Positions 1-8,587 of a stretch of 64,000 nucleotides of DNA are shown here, piece by piece. The first letter of the stretch is position 1. Each line of letters starts with the position of its first letter. Both the position numbers and the translations under genes were made by a program. The notes below the pieces were generated by a model. It searched no databases and was not told the origin of the DNA. It worked only from the letters and a program-made list of their open reading frames with translations. The stretch comes from Comamonas sp. lk. Its GTDB lineage: Bacteria > Pseudomonadota > Gammaproteobacteria > Burkholderiales > Burkholderiaceae_C. Where the stretch lies: positions 806,001 through 870,000 of the forward strand of contig NZ_UOOB01000001.1 of NCBI RefSeq assembly GCF_900564145.1, given 5' to 3'.

Positions 1-572
1 GCAAGACCAAGGCCCGCGAAGAAGGCACGATTGCTACCGAGCGCCGCCGCAAGGCCGAGTTTGCCGATGTGAACGTGACGCCAGAATTCGATTTCGTGAC
101 CGGCGATGTCTCCTTCATCTCGCTGACCCTGGTGCTGCCAGCCGTCGTACGTCTGCTCAAGCCCAACGGCCATCTGCTGATGCTGGTCAAGCCCCAGTTC
201 GAGCTGCAGCCAGGCCAGGTGGGCAAGGGCGGCATTGTGCGCGATGCGGCCCTGTTCGCCGAAGTCGAGCAGCGCATTCGCGAATGCCTGGACGGCCTGG
301 GCCTGAAGGTGCTCAAGTGGCTGGATTCGCCCATCGAAGGCGGAGACGGCAACCATGAGTTCTTTGTCCATGCCCAGCAAGGTGCCCAGGTGCAAGCGTT
401 GCCTGAAGTGCCTGCCGATGCGGCGCCCGCCAAGCCGGCGGTCAAGCGCGTATCGCGTACCACGCTGCGCGAGCAGCGCAATGAGCGTGTGATCAATCTA
501 GACCCTGAAGCCGACAGCTTCGGCCAGCCCGGACCTGCACGCCCCAAGCAAAAAAAGCGCAACGAACGCTGA
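1..572 (+). CDS. tlyA: TlyA-family 23S/16S rRNA methyltransferase, 5' end cut off
   Basis: The reading frame is open from the left edge of the window (first full codon at base 3) to the stop at 570-572, so the N-terminus, where TlyA proteins carry an S4 RNA-binding domain, lies outside. About 190 codons are visible. They show the C-terminal part of the SAM-dependent methyltransferase domain: the acidic motif in DFVTGDVSFISL and the LVKPQFE motif typical of the TlyA/FtsJ-like fold. Family members 2'-O-methylate cytidines in rRNA and are often named hemolysin A. The tail after about residue 130 of the visible part is Ala/Pro- then Lys/Arg-rich and probably disordered. metF follows after 68 bp on the same strand; tlyA next to metF (often with ahcY upstream) is a common betaproteobacterial arrangement. 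Confidence 0.85.
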   Translation, partial: KTKAREEGTIATERRRKAEFADVNVTPEFDFVTGDVSFISLTLVLPAVVRLLKPNGHLLMLVKPQFELQPGQVGKGGIVRDAALFAEVEQRIRECLDGLGLKVLKWLDSPIEGGDGNHEFFVHAQQGAQVQALPEVPADAAPAKPAVKRVSRTTLREQRNERVINLDPEADSFGQPGPARPKQKKRNER

Positions 573-640
573 ACGTTCTTAGCCCAGCGCATTGCACTCG
601 TGATTTGACCCCGTGATTTGATTCAGAGACCAAGACCGCC

Positions 641-1468
641 ATGAGTTTTCCGATCAGCTTCGAGTTTTTCCCCACCAAGACGCCCGAGGGCGCGGCCAAG
701 CATGTGGGCGTGCGCCAGGCGCTGTATGCGCGCAAGCCGCAGTTTTGCTCCGTCACCTACGGTGCCGGCGGCTCTACCCAGTCCGGCACTTTCACCATGG
801 TGGGGGATATCCAGAACGAGGGCGTGAGCGCGGCTTCGCACTTTTCCTGTATCGGAGCCACGCATGAGTCGGTGCGCAATGAGTTGAGCGCTCTCAAGGC
901 CATGGGCGTCAAGCGCATCGTGGCCTTGCGCGGCGATCTGCCCAGCGGTTATGGCCTGGGTGGCGAGTTCCACTACGCCAGCGATCTTGTGGCTTTCGTG
1001 CGACAGGAATTCGGTGACTGGTTTCATATAGAAGTGGCCGCTTACCCTGAGTTTCACCCGCAATCAAAGTCCCCACGCGCCGATCTGGACGCATTTGTCG
1101 CTAAAGTACGGGCTGGCTCAGATTCCGCCATCACGCAATACTTCTACAATGCCGACGCATATTTCCGGTTTGTAGAGTCCGTGAGTGGCATGGGAGTCGA
1201 TGTTCCGGTCGTACCCGGCATCATGCCTATCACCAGCTCCACACAGCTGATGCGCTTCTCGGACGCCTGCGGCGCCGAGATCCCGCGCTGGATACGCCTG
1301 CGTCTGCAGGCCTTCGGAGATGACACTGCCTCCATCCGTTCCTTCGGACTGGACGTGGTGACCCATCTCTGCGAACAACTGCGCAGCCAGGGAGCTCCCG
1401 GGCTGCACTTTTATACGATGAACCAGAGCGTCGCCACTCTGGAGATCTGCGACCGACTGGGGCTGTAA
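641..1468 (+). CDS. metF: 5,10-methylenetetrahydrofolate reductase
   Basis: A 275-residue protein of full MetF length. It reduces methylenetetrahydrofolate to 5-methyltetrahydrofolate with NADH and an FAD cofactor, supplying the methyl group for methionine synthesis. Family signatures are the N-terminal SFEFFPTKTPEG stretch, the TYGAGGST motif near residue 45 and the LRGDLP motif near residue 103, which belong to the TIM-barrel active site. It lies 68 bp downstream of tlyA on the same strand and is probably in the same transcription unit. I see no SAM or SAH riboswitch in that gap; if one exists it would be upstream of the window. The ATG at 641 fits the family N-terminus. Confidence 0.95.
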   Translation: MSFPISFEFFPTKTPEGAAKHVGVRQALYARKPQFCSVTYGAGGSTQSGTFTMVGDIQNEGVSAASHFSCIGATHESVRNELSALKAMGVKRIVALRGDLPSGYGLGGEFHYASDLVAFVRQEFGDWFHIEVAAYPEFHPQSKSPRADLDAFVAKVRAGSDSAITQYFYNADAYFRFVESVSGMGVDVPVVPGIMPITSSTQLMRFSDACGAEIPRWIRLRLQAFGDDTASIRSFGLDVVTHLCEQLRSQGAPGLHFYTMNQSVATLEICDRLGL

Positions 1469-1541
1469 GCGCACAACGCAACACGCCCGGCGGTGCAGTC
1501 TTGGGCGGCACTCACTTGAGCTAGTCAAGGAGATCCCGTCC

Positions 1542-2327
1542 ATGCACATTCTGTTGTCGCGATGGCGTTGTTGTCAGTGGTGGGTTTTGGGTGCTGCCAC
1601 GGCCATTCTGGCCGGTTGCGCGCCCACACCCGAGTCCGGTGCCGATAGCGGCCAGACTCAAACCTCCGCGCGTGCCGCGATCAAGGGTGGCAAGCGCACA
1701 GGTTCTCCCGGAGTCTCCGAGTCCCTGCCCGACGCTTATGCGCGCAGCCAGTACCGCGACAAAGGCTTGGGCATGCGTGCCAACAAGCCTGCCGATGCGG
1801 ACCGGGCCGAAACGCCGGAAGACGTCAACAAATATGAGCTGAACCCTCCGCGCGAGAGCGATCAGCAAGGCCAGGCCTCCTGGTATGGCGAGCAGTTCCA
1901 TGGCCGCAAAACCGCCAGCGGCGAGCGCTTCGATCTCAACGAATTGACGGCAGCCCACAAGACGCTGCCATTCGGTACCCGTGTGTGCGTGCGCAGCGCG
2001 GTGACCGGCAAAAGCGTGGTGGTTCGCATCAACGATCGCGGGCCGTTTGCGCCCGGGCGCGTTATCGATTTGAGCAAGGCTGCGGCGCAGGAGCTTGGCA
2101 TGCTGGGTCTGGGCATCAAACCCGTGGAGCTGTGGCAGCTCGATGCGGATGAGGACGAGTGTCCGGCTCAGCTCAATGCATCGGCAAAGAAGAAGCCGCG
2201 CAGCAGCACCGCCAGTGCCAAGGCGAGCAGTGTGGCCAAAAGCAAGCCACGAGCCGTTGCACGCCAGAAAATCACGACCAAGGCCACAGCGTCCAAGGTG
2301 GTGGCGGGCAATACGCGACGCAAATAA
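1542..2327 (+). CDS. rlpA: RlpA-like septal ring lipoprotein (double-psi beta-barrel)
   Basis: A 261-residue protein with a lipoprotein signal: positive N-terminus, hydrophobic stretch and a lipobox LAGC with the lipidated cysteine at residue 26. Residues about 108-200 form the RlpA double-psi beta-barrel, with the hallmark QASWYGEQFHGRKTASGE and RINDRGPF motifs. RlpA proteins act in the periplasm on peptidoglycan, in characterised cases as lytic transglycosylases cutting denuded glycan strands at the septum. Classical RlpA proteins end in a SPOR domain; here the last ~60 residues are instead a low-complexity Lys/Ser/Ala tail, so septal targeting by SPOR is not expected. A bidirectional terminator lies 30 bp downstream. 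Confidence 0.85.
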   Translation: MHILLSRWRCCQWWVLGAATAILAGCAPTPESGADSGQTQTSARAAIKGGKRTGSPGVSESLPDAYARSQYRDKGLGMRANKPADADRAETPEDVNKYELNPPRESDQQGQASWYGEQFHGRKTASGERFDLNELTAAHKTLPFGTRVCVRSAVTGKSVVVRINDRGPFAPGRVIDLSKAAAQELGMLGLGIKPVELWQLDADEDECPAQLNASAKKKPRSSTASAKASSVAKSKPRAVARQKITTKATASKVVAGNTRRK

Positions 2328-2356
2328 GCCGGCCGCCGCGCCATTGAGACAGCATC

Positions 2357-2382
2357 AAAAAAGGGGCTTGCAGCCCCTTTTT
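2357..2382. terminator. bidirectional intrinsic terminator between rlpA-like gene and rlmJ
   Basis: An inverted repeat AAAAGGGGC / GCCCCTTTT with a 5-nt loop is flanked by A and T runs on both sides. It can stop transcription arriving from the RlpA-like gene (+) and from rlmJ (-). Confidence 0.85.
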
Positions 2383-2416
2383 CTGTTTTTGACCTCCGGT
2401 CAGAGGCCGCTCGGTT

Positions 2417-3283
2417 TTAGCCGCCGGACTCCAGCGTGAAGGCCGCATTGCCGTCCTGGCCCAGCAGCTTGACCAGCTGCGGCATGGCGGGCTTGAGCTG
2501 CTCCTTCAGATTGAAGGGCGGGTTGATCAGGAACATGCCGCTGGCGGGCAGACCGCCACGTTCGGAAGTCTTGTTGCTCTTGACCGTGAGCGTGGCGTGC
2601 AGCCAGCTCTTGCCGGCCTTGGTGGCCATGGTTTTGAGGCGCTTGGGCAGATCATGGGCGTCGGGGCGCGGAATGATGGGATACCAGATGGCGTAGGTGC
2701 CGGTGGGAAAGCGCTTCATGCTGTCCGTCACCATGTCCAGCACCCGGCCGTAGTCGCTCTTCATTTCATAGCTTGGGTCGCACAGCAGCAGTGCGCGGCG
2801 CGATGGCGGGGGCAGGAATTTCTTCACGCCCTCAAATCCGTCCTCGGGCAGCACGGTCACTTGTCGGTGTCTTTCCAGCTGGCCCAGATTGCCCGCCAGG
2901 GAGCGCATGTCGGTAGGGTGCAGCTCAAAGGCCTTCAGGCGGTCGTGCGGGCGCAGCAGCGCCTGGGCGATGAAGGGCGAGCCAGGGTAGTTGCGCAGTT
3001 TTTCGCCCTGGTTGAAGGAGCGCACCATCTGCATATAGTCCTGCAGCACAGGGGCCAGCTCGGCCTGATTGGCTGCGGCCATGCGCAGCACGCCTTCTTC
3101 GGCCTCGCCGCTTTTGTTGGCGTAGTCGCCGTCCAGGCGGTACAGGCCGGCGCCGGCGTGGGTGTCGAGCACCGTCAGCGCAGCCTCCTTTTGCGTGAGG
3201 TATTGCACGGTGGCAATCAGGACGGTGTGCTTGAGCACATCGGCATGGTTGCCGGCATGGAAGGCGTGGCGATAACTGAACAT
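2417..3283 (-). CDS. rlmJ: 23S rRNA (adenine(2030)-N6)-methyltransferase RlmJ
   Basis: A 288-residue protein beginning MFSYRHAFHAGNHADVLKH, the near-invariant start of the RlmJ (YhiR/ComJ) family. It transfers a methyl group from SAM to N6 of A2030 in 23S rRNA. The SAM-binding region includes LDTHAGAGLY (about residues 39-48), and the catalytic DPPY-like motif appears as DPSYE near residue 169, normal for this family. It is transcribed alone, convergent with the RlpA-like gene and divergent from the ribosomal operon; ATG at 3283 gives the expected N-terminus. Confidence 0.95.
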   Translation of the reverse strand: MFSYRHAFHAGNHADVLKHTVLIATVQYLTQKEAALTVLDTHAGAGLYRLDGDYANKSGEAEEGVLRMAAANQAELAPVLQDYMQMVRSFNQGEKLRNYPGSPFIAQALLRPHDRLKAFELHPTDMRSLAGNLGQLERHRQVTVLPEDGFEGVKKFLPPPSRRALLLCDPSYEMKSDYGRVLDMVTDSMKRFPTGTYAIWYPIIPRPDAHDLPKRLKTMATKAGKSWLHATLTVKSNKTSERGGLPASGMFLINPPFNLKEQLKPAMPQLVKLLGQDGNAAFTLESGG

Positions 3284-3464
3284 AGGTGCTGATGGTAACC
3301 AGCCGCGCGACGCTCGTGAAGGCGTGTGGTGAAGGGCGATGCCCTTGGCGGCTGAAAGTTGTATGGGGGCCGAAAAACCGCGGTCAAACCGTTGCTGTGA
3401 AGAGGCAAATGGCCTTATTTGCCACAGCCTTTGGACGGAAACGACACGTGCTGCGGTGTTTTTG

Positions 3465-3470
3465 TATAAT
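3465..3470 (+). promoter_or_regulatory. putative -10 box of the rplM-rpsI promoter
   Basis: A perfect TATAAT lies 167 bp before the rplM start in the 353-bp gap between rlmJ and rplM. No good TTGACA-like box is seen 16-18 bp upstream (a TTGGAC at 3431-3436 is too far), so the -35 contact may be weak. Just downstream, CTTCGC (3477-3482) can pair with GCGAAG (3504-3509) near the 5' end of a leader of roughly 160 nt; otherwise the gap shows no ORF or RNA gene that I recognise. Confidence 0.55.
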
Positions 3471-3636
3471 TGCGGGCTTCGCAGCGATTTTATGAGTCCC
3501 GCGGCGAAGTCTTTGGCTGTACTTGCTATAGCCCTAGAAATACCGCCTAAGAGGCTTCCTTTAAAGGTTTTCCTTTTTGAGAAGAAGCACCGACCGCGGA
3601 AAAGGACTCGCCAAACCCTCTTGAAAGAGAAAACTC

Positions 3637-4065
3637 ATGTCTACATTCAGCGCAAAGCCCGCTGAGGTGCAACACGAGTGGTTTGTGATTGACGCCACCG
3701 ATAAGGTGCTCGGACGTGTCGCCAGCGAAGTGGCACTCCGTCTGCGCGGCAAGCACAAAGCCATTTACACACCTCACGTTGATACCGGTGACTACATCGT
3801 CATCATCAATGCATCCAAGATCAAGGTCACTGGTACCAAGAATCTGGACAAGGTGTACTACCGTCACTCCGGTTACCCAGGCGGCATCACTGCCACCAAC
3901 TTCCGCGATCTGCAGACGAAGTTCCCTGGCCGTGCTCTGGAAAAGGCCGTCAAGGGCATGCTGCCCAAGGGTCCTCTGGGCTACGCCATGATCAAGAAGC
4001 TGAAGGTGTACGGCGGTGCTGAACACCCCCATACCGCTCAGCAGCCCAAGGCTCTGGAAATCTAA
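3637..4065 (+). CDS. rplM: 50S ribosomal protein L13
   Basis: A 142-residue L13, an early-assembly protein of the large subunit that binds 23S rRNA. The N-terminal [20 protein letters not shown] and the central [10 protein letters not shown] motif are diagnostic. rpsI follows after 11 bp, the near-universal L13-S9 operon. A long leader with a consensus -10 box precedes it. Confidence 0.98.
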   Translation: MSTFSAKPAEVQHEWFVIDATDKVLGRVASEVALRLRGKHKAIYTPHVDTGDYIVIINASKIKVTGTKNLDKVYYRHSGYPGGITATNFRDLQTKFPGRALEKAVKGMLPKGPLGYAMIKKLKVYGGAEHPHTAQQPKALEI

Positions 4066-4076
4066 GGAGACTAGAG

Positions 4077-4469
4077 ATGATTGGTGATTGGAACAATGGT
4101 ACCGGCCGTCGCAAGTCCAGCGTCGCACGTGTATTTCTGAAGAAGGGCTCCGGCAAGATCTCTGTGAATGGCAAAGACATTCAACAGTACTTCGGCCGCG
4201 AAACTTCCATCATGATCGCGAAGCAGCCTCTGGCTCTGACCGAGAACCTGGAAACTTTCGACATCCAGATCAACGTCCACGGTGGCGGTGAATCTGGTCA
4301 GGCTGGCGCAGCCCGCCACGGCATCACCCGTGCCCTGATCGACTATGACGCAGCTCTGAAGCCCGTCCTGAGCCAAGCCGGCTTTGTGACTCGCGATGCT
4401 CGTGAAGTCGAACGTAAGAAGGTCGGTCTGCGCTCCGCACGCCGCGCCAAGCAGTTCTCGAAGCGTTAA
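4077..4469 (+). CDS. rpsI: 30S ribosomal protein S9
   Basis: A 130-residue S9 protein. It shows the [14 protein letters not shown]-terminus, the [13 protein letters not shown] motif, and the basic C-terminal tail ending QFSKR that reaches the ribosomal P site and contacts tRNA. It is cotranscribed with rplM and preceded by an AGGAGA ribosome-binding site in the 11-bp gap. A strong terminator follows about 50 bp after the stop. Confidence 0.98.
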   Translation: MIGDWNNGTGRRKSSVARVFLKKGSGKISVNGKDIQQYFGRETSIMIAKQPLALTENLETFDIQINVHGGGESGQAGAARHGITRALIDYDAALKPVLSQAGFVTRDAREVERKKVGLRSARRAKQFSKR

Positions 4470-4516
4470 TTCGCTTCCACTGCAGGAAGGTCTGTCTGGC
4501 TTGCCAGCTGGGCCTT

Positions 4517-4566
4517 CCCACAAAAAAGCCGCCTCGAACGCAAGTTTTCGGCGGCTTTTTTGTGGG
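4517..4566 (+). terminator. intrinsic terminator of rplM-rpsI
   Basis: A perfect 17-bp inverted repeat: CCCACAAAAAAGCCGCC at 4517-4533 and its complement at 4550-4566, with a 16-nt loop. The core GCCGCC/GGCGGC stem is followed by TTTTTT. Symmetry makes it potentially active in both directions. Confidence 0.9.
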
Positions 4567-4693
4567 CGTCTCAACGCTCTTGGTGGCGGCTGCAAATGCC
4601 CTTACAGGGCCTGTCGACAAAGTGGCAGGGTCTGAATTCCCGAGCCTGTTGCTGTACCATTTCGACTAATCAAGAAAACTACGGAGTGTTGCC

Positions 4694-5059
4694 ATGAGCG
4701 CCGTTGCTGAATCCCCCACCACAGAAATGCCCGCCCCCATCGTCTTTACGGACAGCGCTGCCGCCAAGGTGGCCGATCTGATCGCCGAAGAGGGCAACCC
4801 CGATCTGAAACTGCGCGTGTTTGTGCAGGGTGGCGGCTGCTCGGGTTTTCAATATGGTTTCACTTTTGATGAAATCACCAACGAAGACGACACCACCATG
4901 ACCAAGAACGGTGTGTCCCTGCTGATCGATGCCATGAGCTACCAGTACCTGCTGGGCGCCGAGATCGATTACAAGGAAGACCTGCAAGGTGCCCAGTTCG
5001 TGATCAAGAACCCGAATGCCACCACTACCTGTGGCTGCGGTTCCAGCTTCTCGGTTTAA
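4694..5059 (+). CDS. erpA: iron-sulfur cluster insertion protein ErpA (A-type carrier)
   Basis: A 121-residue A-type Fe-S carrier that receives clusters from Isc-type scaffolds and delivers them to apo-enzymes. Three conserved cysteines are present: one in [11 protein letters not shown] and two in the C-terminal CGCGSSFSV. The window encodes several Fe-S enzymes that could be clients (XdhA, NirB, NirD, NasA). It sits behind rpsI but has its own upstream gap after a terminator, and is followed by another terminator. In many Burkholderiales erpA is followed by anmK; here 7.5 kb separates the two. Confidence 0.93.
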   Translation: MSAVAESPTTEMPAPIVFTDSAAAKVADLIAEEGNPDLKLRVFVQGGGCSGFQYGFTFDEITNEDDTTMTKNGVSLLIDAMSYQYLLGAEIDYKEDLQGAQFVIKNPNATTTCGCGSSFSV

Positions 5060-5111
5060 GCGCATGGAGGCCGGCGCACCAGCTGCTGCTGCGCTGGTGA
5101 ACGCACACTTG

Positions 5112-5139
5112 AAAGCCGCTGCCTGACAGCGGCTTTTTT
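5112..5139 (+). terminator. intrinsic terminator of erpA
   Basis: AAAGCCGCT / AGCGGCTTT hairpin with a 7-nt loop followed by a T run, about 50 bp after the erpA stop. Confidence 0.9.
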
Positions 5140-5174
5140 GCGTCTGATGCATAGGAATTTTCTGGAGAAGGCTG

Positions 5175-6596
5175 ATGGGAGAGATGACTGCGCCCGGCAG
5201 TGCGCCGCATAAAGAACGTTTGCTGTGGCTGGTCGCCATAGGCTTTTTCATGCAGTCGCTGGATGCGACCATTCTCAACACAGCCCTGCCGTCCATGGCC
5301 GAGGCGCTGGGCGAGAGCCCGTTGAAGATGCAGTCCGTCATCGTGGCTTATGCGCTGACCACGGCCATGCTGATTCCGGCCACGGGCTGGGTGGCGGATC
5401 GCTTTGGCACGCGCCGCATATACGGTTGGGCGATTGCCTTGTTTGTCATCGGCTCGGTGCTGTGCGCGCTCTCGCCCAGCCTGCCGTTTCTGATCGCGGC
5501 CCGGGTGGTGCAGGGCGTGGGCGGAGCCATGATGCTGCCCGTGGGGCGGCTGGCCGTGCTGCGCACTTATCCGCGCGGCGAGTTCATCCGGGCCATGAGT
5601 TTCATTGCCATCCCGGGTCAGGTCGGGCCCTTGCTAGGCCCTACGCTAGGGGGCTGGATGGTGGAGTACGCCTCCTGGCACTGGATCTTCTGGATCAACG
5701 TGCCGGTGGGCATGCTCGGCCTGTGGGCCACCTGGCGCTGGTTTCCCAAGTCCCCGCCGGTGCAGGTGCGCAAGTTTGACGGTGCGGGCTATGCCTTGCT
5801 GGCTTTTGGCATGGTGGCGATTTCGATTGCGTTGGATGGCATGTCCGGCATGGGGCTGGGCATGGCCTTGGTGGTCGTGCTCATGGTGTTTGGTCTGGCC
5901 AGCCTGGCCAGTTACTGGATGCACGCCCTGCGTACCGAAACGCCCTTGTTCCCTCCGGCGCTGTTCAGCGTGCGTTCGCTGCGCGTGGGCCTGCTGGGCA
6001 ATCTGTTTACCCGCTTTGGCAGCGGTGCTGCGCCGTTTCTGATTCCGCTGCTGCTGCAGATCGGTCTGAAGATGTCGCCCATGAACGCCGGCATGATGAT
6101 GCTGGCCACCGTGACCGGCAGCATGCTGGTCAAACGGGTGGCGGTGCGCACCGTGCAGCGTTTTGGTTACAAACGGGTGCTGCAGGTCAACTCCGTGATG
6201 TTGGCGGTGATGCTGGGCTCGTTCAGTCTGGTGACGGTGGGTACGCCGACCTGGCTGATTCTGCTGCAGCTGTTCATCTTTGGCGGCTTCAACTCCATGC
6301 AGTTTTCCGCCATGAATTCCGTCACGCTCAAGGACATGGAGGGCGAGTTTGCCAGCAGCGGCAACAGCCTGCTGTCCATGGTGCAGATGCTGGCCATGAG
6401 CATGGGGGTGGCCATCGCCGGCGCGCTGCTGACGGGCTATGCCGAGATGTGGCCCGGTGATGTGGACGACCGCATGCTGGCCATTCGCGCCACTTTTGCC
6501 ACGGTGGCGCTGATGACGCTGGCCGCCACGCTGGTGTTCAGTCAGCTGGAAACGGATGAGCCCGTGCGGCCCGCGCCCGATGGCGGCGATGCTTGA
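5175..6596 (+). CDS. MFS transporter, DHA2 (EmrB/QacA-like) family
   Basis: A 473-residue, very hydrophobic protein, probably a 14-helix drug:H+ antiporter. The first helix carries the DHA2-type LDATILNTALPSMA motif, the loop 2-3 motif appears as GWVADRFGTRR, and the antiporter motif C region is around LGPTLGGWMVEY. Such proteins export drugs or metabolites across the inner membrane; the substrate cannot be told from sequence. A GGAGAAGG ribosome-binding site precedes ATG 5175. The gene stands alone between the erpA terminator and the repeat-rich region before xdhA, and no adjacent regulator is present. Confidence 0.88.
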   Translation: MGEMTAPGSAPHKERLLWLVAIGFFMQSLDATILNTALPSMAEALGESPLKMQSVIVAYALTTAMLIPATGWVADRFGTRRIYGWAIALFVIGSVLCALSPSLPFLIAARVVQGVGGAMMLPVGRLAVLRTYPRGEFIRAMSFIAIPGQVGPLLGPTLGGWMVEYASWHWIFWINVPVGMLGLWATWRWFPKSPPVQVRKFDGAGYALLAFGMVAISIALDGMSGMGLGMALVVVLMVFGLASLASYWMHALRTETPLFPPALFSVRSLRVGLLGNLFTRFGSGAAPFLIPLLLQIGLKMSPMNAGMMMLATVTGSMLVKRVAVRTVQRFGYKRVLQVNSVMLAVMLGSFSLVTVGTPTWLILLQLFIFGGFNSMQFSAMNSVTLKDMEGEFASSGNSLLSMVQMLAMSMGVAIAGALLTGYAEMWPGDVDDRMLAIRATFATVALMTLAATLVFSQLETDEPVRPAPDGGDA

Positions 6597-6610
6597 GTCT
6601 TATCAACTTC

Positions 6611-6690
6611 ATAGCGACTAGCGTTTGCGATTGAAGGACTTCATGCTTGACCAGGCAGGAAGTTCGGATATGCCAAGCGCCAGCTGCTAT
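6611..6690. repeat. two inverted half-copies of the ATAGC...GCGC dispersed repeat
   Basis: ATAGCGACTAGCGTTTG at 6611-6627 is matched in inverted orientation by the complement of 6674-6690 (ATAGCAGCTGGCGCTTG, 13 of 17 identical). Both fit the family seen at 13727, 37944, 49210 and 63082. They lie in the 364-bp gap between the MFS gene and xdhA, upstream of the sigma-54 control region. Confidence 0.6.
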
Positions 6691-6808
6691 CAAAAATAGG
6701 CGTCAAGCAAAACGTGGGTACGGATCAGCTTTGCGGAACTCCAGTGTTTACCCTTGGTGTGCCGTGTTTTGTGCGGGTTCTCACCAGTTTTTGCCAGGGA
6801 TATAAGTC

Positions 6809-6832
6809 GCCCCACATAGGCAATATGGGGGC
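6809..6832. promoter_or_regulatory. imperfect palindrome, possible activator site upstream of the xdhA promoter
   Basis: GCCCCACAT - AGGCA - ATATGGGGGC, with an overlapping direct repeat GCAATATG at 6820-6827 and 6834-6841. It sits 70-90 bp upstream of the sigma-54 promoter, the usual distance for an enhancer-binding protein. Two TGCAC half-sites of the NtrC type (6870-6874 and 6882-6886) lie closer to the promoter. The binding protein is not known. Confidence 0.4.
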
Positions 6833-6901
6833 TGCAATATGTGAAGGTGGCAGCGCAGGCCGTAGTCTATGCACCATAGCCTGCACTGCCCGCGTTCCAA
6901 G

Positions 6902-6916
6902 TGGCACGCCGCTTGC
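6902..6916 (+). promoter_or_regulatory. sigma-54 (-24/-12) promoter of xdhAB
   Basis: TGGCACGCCGCTTGC matches the sigma-54 consensus TGGCAC-N5-TTGC exactly, with GG and GC at the required spacing. Transcription would start near 6927. This decides the xdhA start: a GTG at 6901 is in frame but lies on the promoter and upstream of the transcript, so the ATG at 6961 is the real start. Sigma-54 control suggests induction by nitrogen limitation or a purine-responsive enhancer-binding protein. Confidence 0.85.
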
Positions 6917-6960
6917 GTGCAGGCCCGCAAATACCTGGCAAAGCCCTTGCCCCCACGAAT

Positions 6961-8586
6961 ATGAGCACCAGCAACAGTCCACAGCCCATCCGCTTTTTCC
7001 ATAGAGGCGAGGTGGTTCAGATCCAAGGCCCGCATCCCACCCGTTCGGTGCTGGAATGGTTGCGCGAAGACGCGCACTGCACCGGCACCAAGGAAGGCTG
7101 CAACGAAGGCGATTGCGGTGCCTGCACCGTGGTGATTGCCGAGCTGGCCGAAGACGGCGCCAAGGATGCCATCGGCGGTCTGCGCCTGCAGACGGTGAAT
7201 GCCTGCATTCAGTTCCTGCCCAGCCTCAATGGCAAGGCCTTGTTCACGGTTGAAGACCTCAAGCCCATGGCCCAGTGCTCCGCAGCTGGCGCCCAGGGTT
7301 GCGCGGGAAAGTCCGGCCATTCAGAAGCGCAAAGCCTGCACCCGGTGCAGCAGGCGCTGGTGGACTGCCATGGCTCGCAATGCGGCTTTTGTACCCCCGG
7401 CTTTGCCATGTCGCTGTGGTCCAGCTATGAGCACCACCAGCAGCAGGGCAGCCAGCCCACGCGCCAGCAACTGGCCGACGAGCTGTCGGGCAATCTGTGC
7501 CGCTGTACAGGCTACCGCCCGATTCTGGATGCCGGCCAGCGCATGTTCGATCTGCCGGCCGTGCGCCTGGATGCCGCGCCAGTCGTGGCCGCCTTGCAAG
7601 GCCTGCAACATGGCGATGCCGGTTTCGACTATGCCGTTGCCAGCGGCTTGCGCACCGACCACTTTCACGCACCGCGCACGCTGGATGCGCTGGCCAGCTT
7701 GTGCGAAGCCAAGCCCCAGGCGCGCATCGTGGCCGGTTGCACCGATGTGGGACTGTGGGTGAACAAGCAGTTCCGCGATCTGGGCGACATCCTCTACGTG
7801 GGCGATGTGAGCGAGATGAAGCGCATCGAGGTGCGTGAGGATGCCGAAGGGGGGGAACTCTATATCGGTGCCGCAGCCTCGCTGGAAGCGGCCTGGGGCG
7901 CGCTGGCCCAGCGCTTTGAAAGCCTGACCGATGTCTGGCTGCGTTTTGCCTCCACTCCCATACGCCACGCCGGCACCATGGGCGGCAATGTGGCCAACGG
8001 CTCGCCCATCGGGGATTCGCCGCCGGTGCTGATGTCGCTGGATGCACAGATTGAACTGCGCAAGGGCGAACGCGTGCGCCGCATGCCGCTGCAGGACTTT
8101 TATCTGGACTATATGAAGAGCCAGCTCGAGTCCGGCGAGTTTGTGCAGGGCCTGGCCATTCCCCTGCATGTCAGCAGCCGTCAGGTGCGTGCCTACAAGA
8201 TCAGCAAGCGCTTTGACTGCGATATCTCGGCCCTGTGCGCAGGCTTTTCCATCGAACTCGATGGCGATGTGGTCAAGACCGTGCGCCTGGCTTTCGGCGG
8301 CATGGCTGCTACGGTAAGAAGAGCTGCTAACGCAGAGTCCATGCTGCTTGGAAAGCCCTGGACTCAGGAGAATGCCAAAGCCGCCCAGCTGGCTCTGGCC
8401 CAGGACTTCAAACCCATGAGCGATATGCGTGCCAGTGCCGACTATCGCCTGAAGGTCGCGCAAAACCTGATTCAACGCCTGTGGCTGGAAACGCGTGCCG
8501 ACCAGCCCATGAATACGCAAGCCACCAGCGTGTGGAGCGTGATGCCGCATGCCGCCATGACTGCCGCCGTGGAGCAAGGAGACTGA
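6961..8586 (+). CDS. xdhA: xanthine dehydrogenase small subunit (2Fe-2S and FAD)
   Basis: A 541-residue small subunit of bacterial xanthine dehydrogenase, which oxidises hypoxanthine to xanthine to urate and passes electrons through two [2Fe-2S] centres to FAD and NAD+. The plant-type ferredoxin cysteines appear in GTKEGCNEGDCGACTVV, and the second cluster in CGFCTPGF and CRCTGYRP. The FAD-binding domain starts near residue 230 (RIVAGCTDVGLWVN) and includes GTMGGNVANGSPIGDSPP. I start at ATG 6961 rather than the in-frame GTG 6901 because the latter overlaps the sigma-54 promoter. The stop is one base before xdhB. No xdhC (cofactor insertion factor) follows in this window. Confidence 0.93.
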   Translation: MSTSNSPQPIRFFHRGEVVQIQGPHPTRSVLEWLREDAHCTGTKEGCNEGDCGACTVVIAELAEDGAKDAIGGLRLQTVNACIQFLPSLNGKALFTVEDLKPMAQCSAAGAQGCAGKSGHSEAQSLHPVQQALVDCHGSQCGFCTPGFAMSLWSSYEHHQQQGSQPTRQQLADELSGNLCRCTGYRPILDAGQRMFDLPAVRLDAAPVVAALQGLQHGDAGFDYAVASGLRTDHFHAPRTLDALASLCEAKPQARIVAGCTDVGLWVNKQFRDLGDILYVGDVSEMKRIEVREDAEGGELYIGAAASLEAAWGALAQRFESLTDVWLRFASTPIRHAGTMGGNVANGSPIGDSPPVLMSLDAQIELRKGERVRRMPLQDFYLDYMKSQLESGEFVQGLAIPLHVSSRQVRAYKISKRFDCDISALCAGFSIELDGDVVKTVRLAFGGMAATVRRAANAESMLLGKPWTQENAKAAQLALAQDFKPMSDMRASADYRLKVAQNLIQRLWLETRADQPMNTQATSVWSVMPHAAMTAAVEQGD

Positions 8587-8587
8587 A

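Noticed and set aside
3472..3509. Pseudoknot in the rplM leader (GCGGG/CCCGC with CTTCGC/GCGAAG)
   Set aside because: The first strand may lie upstream of the transcription start and the connecting loops are too short; only the simple CTTCGC/GCGAAG hairpin is plausible.
8311..8345. GCTGCTACGG...GCTGCTAACG in xdhA as another dispersed repeat
   Set aside because: It lacks the ATAGC/GCGC arms, and the encoded residues match the normal XdhA sequence.
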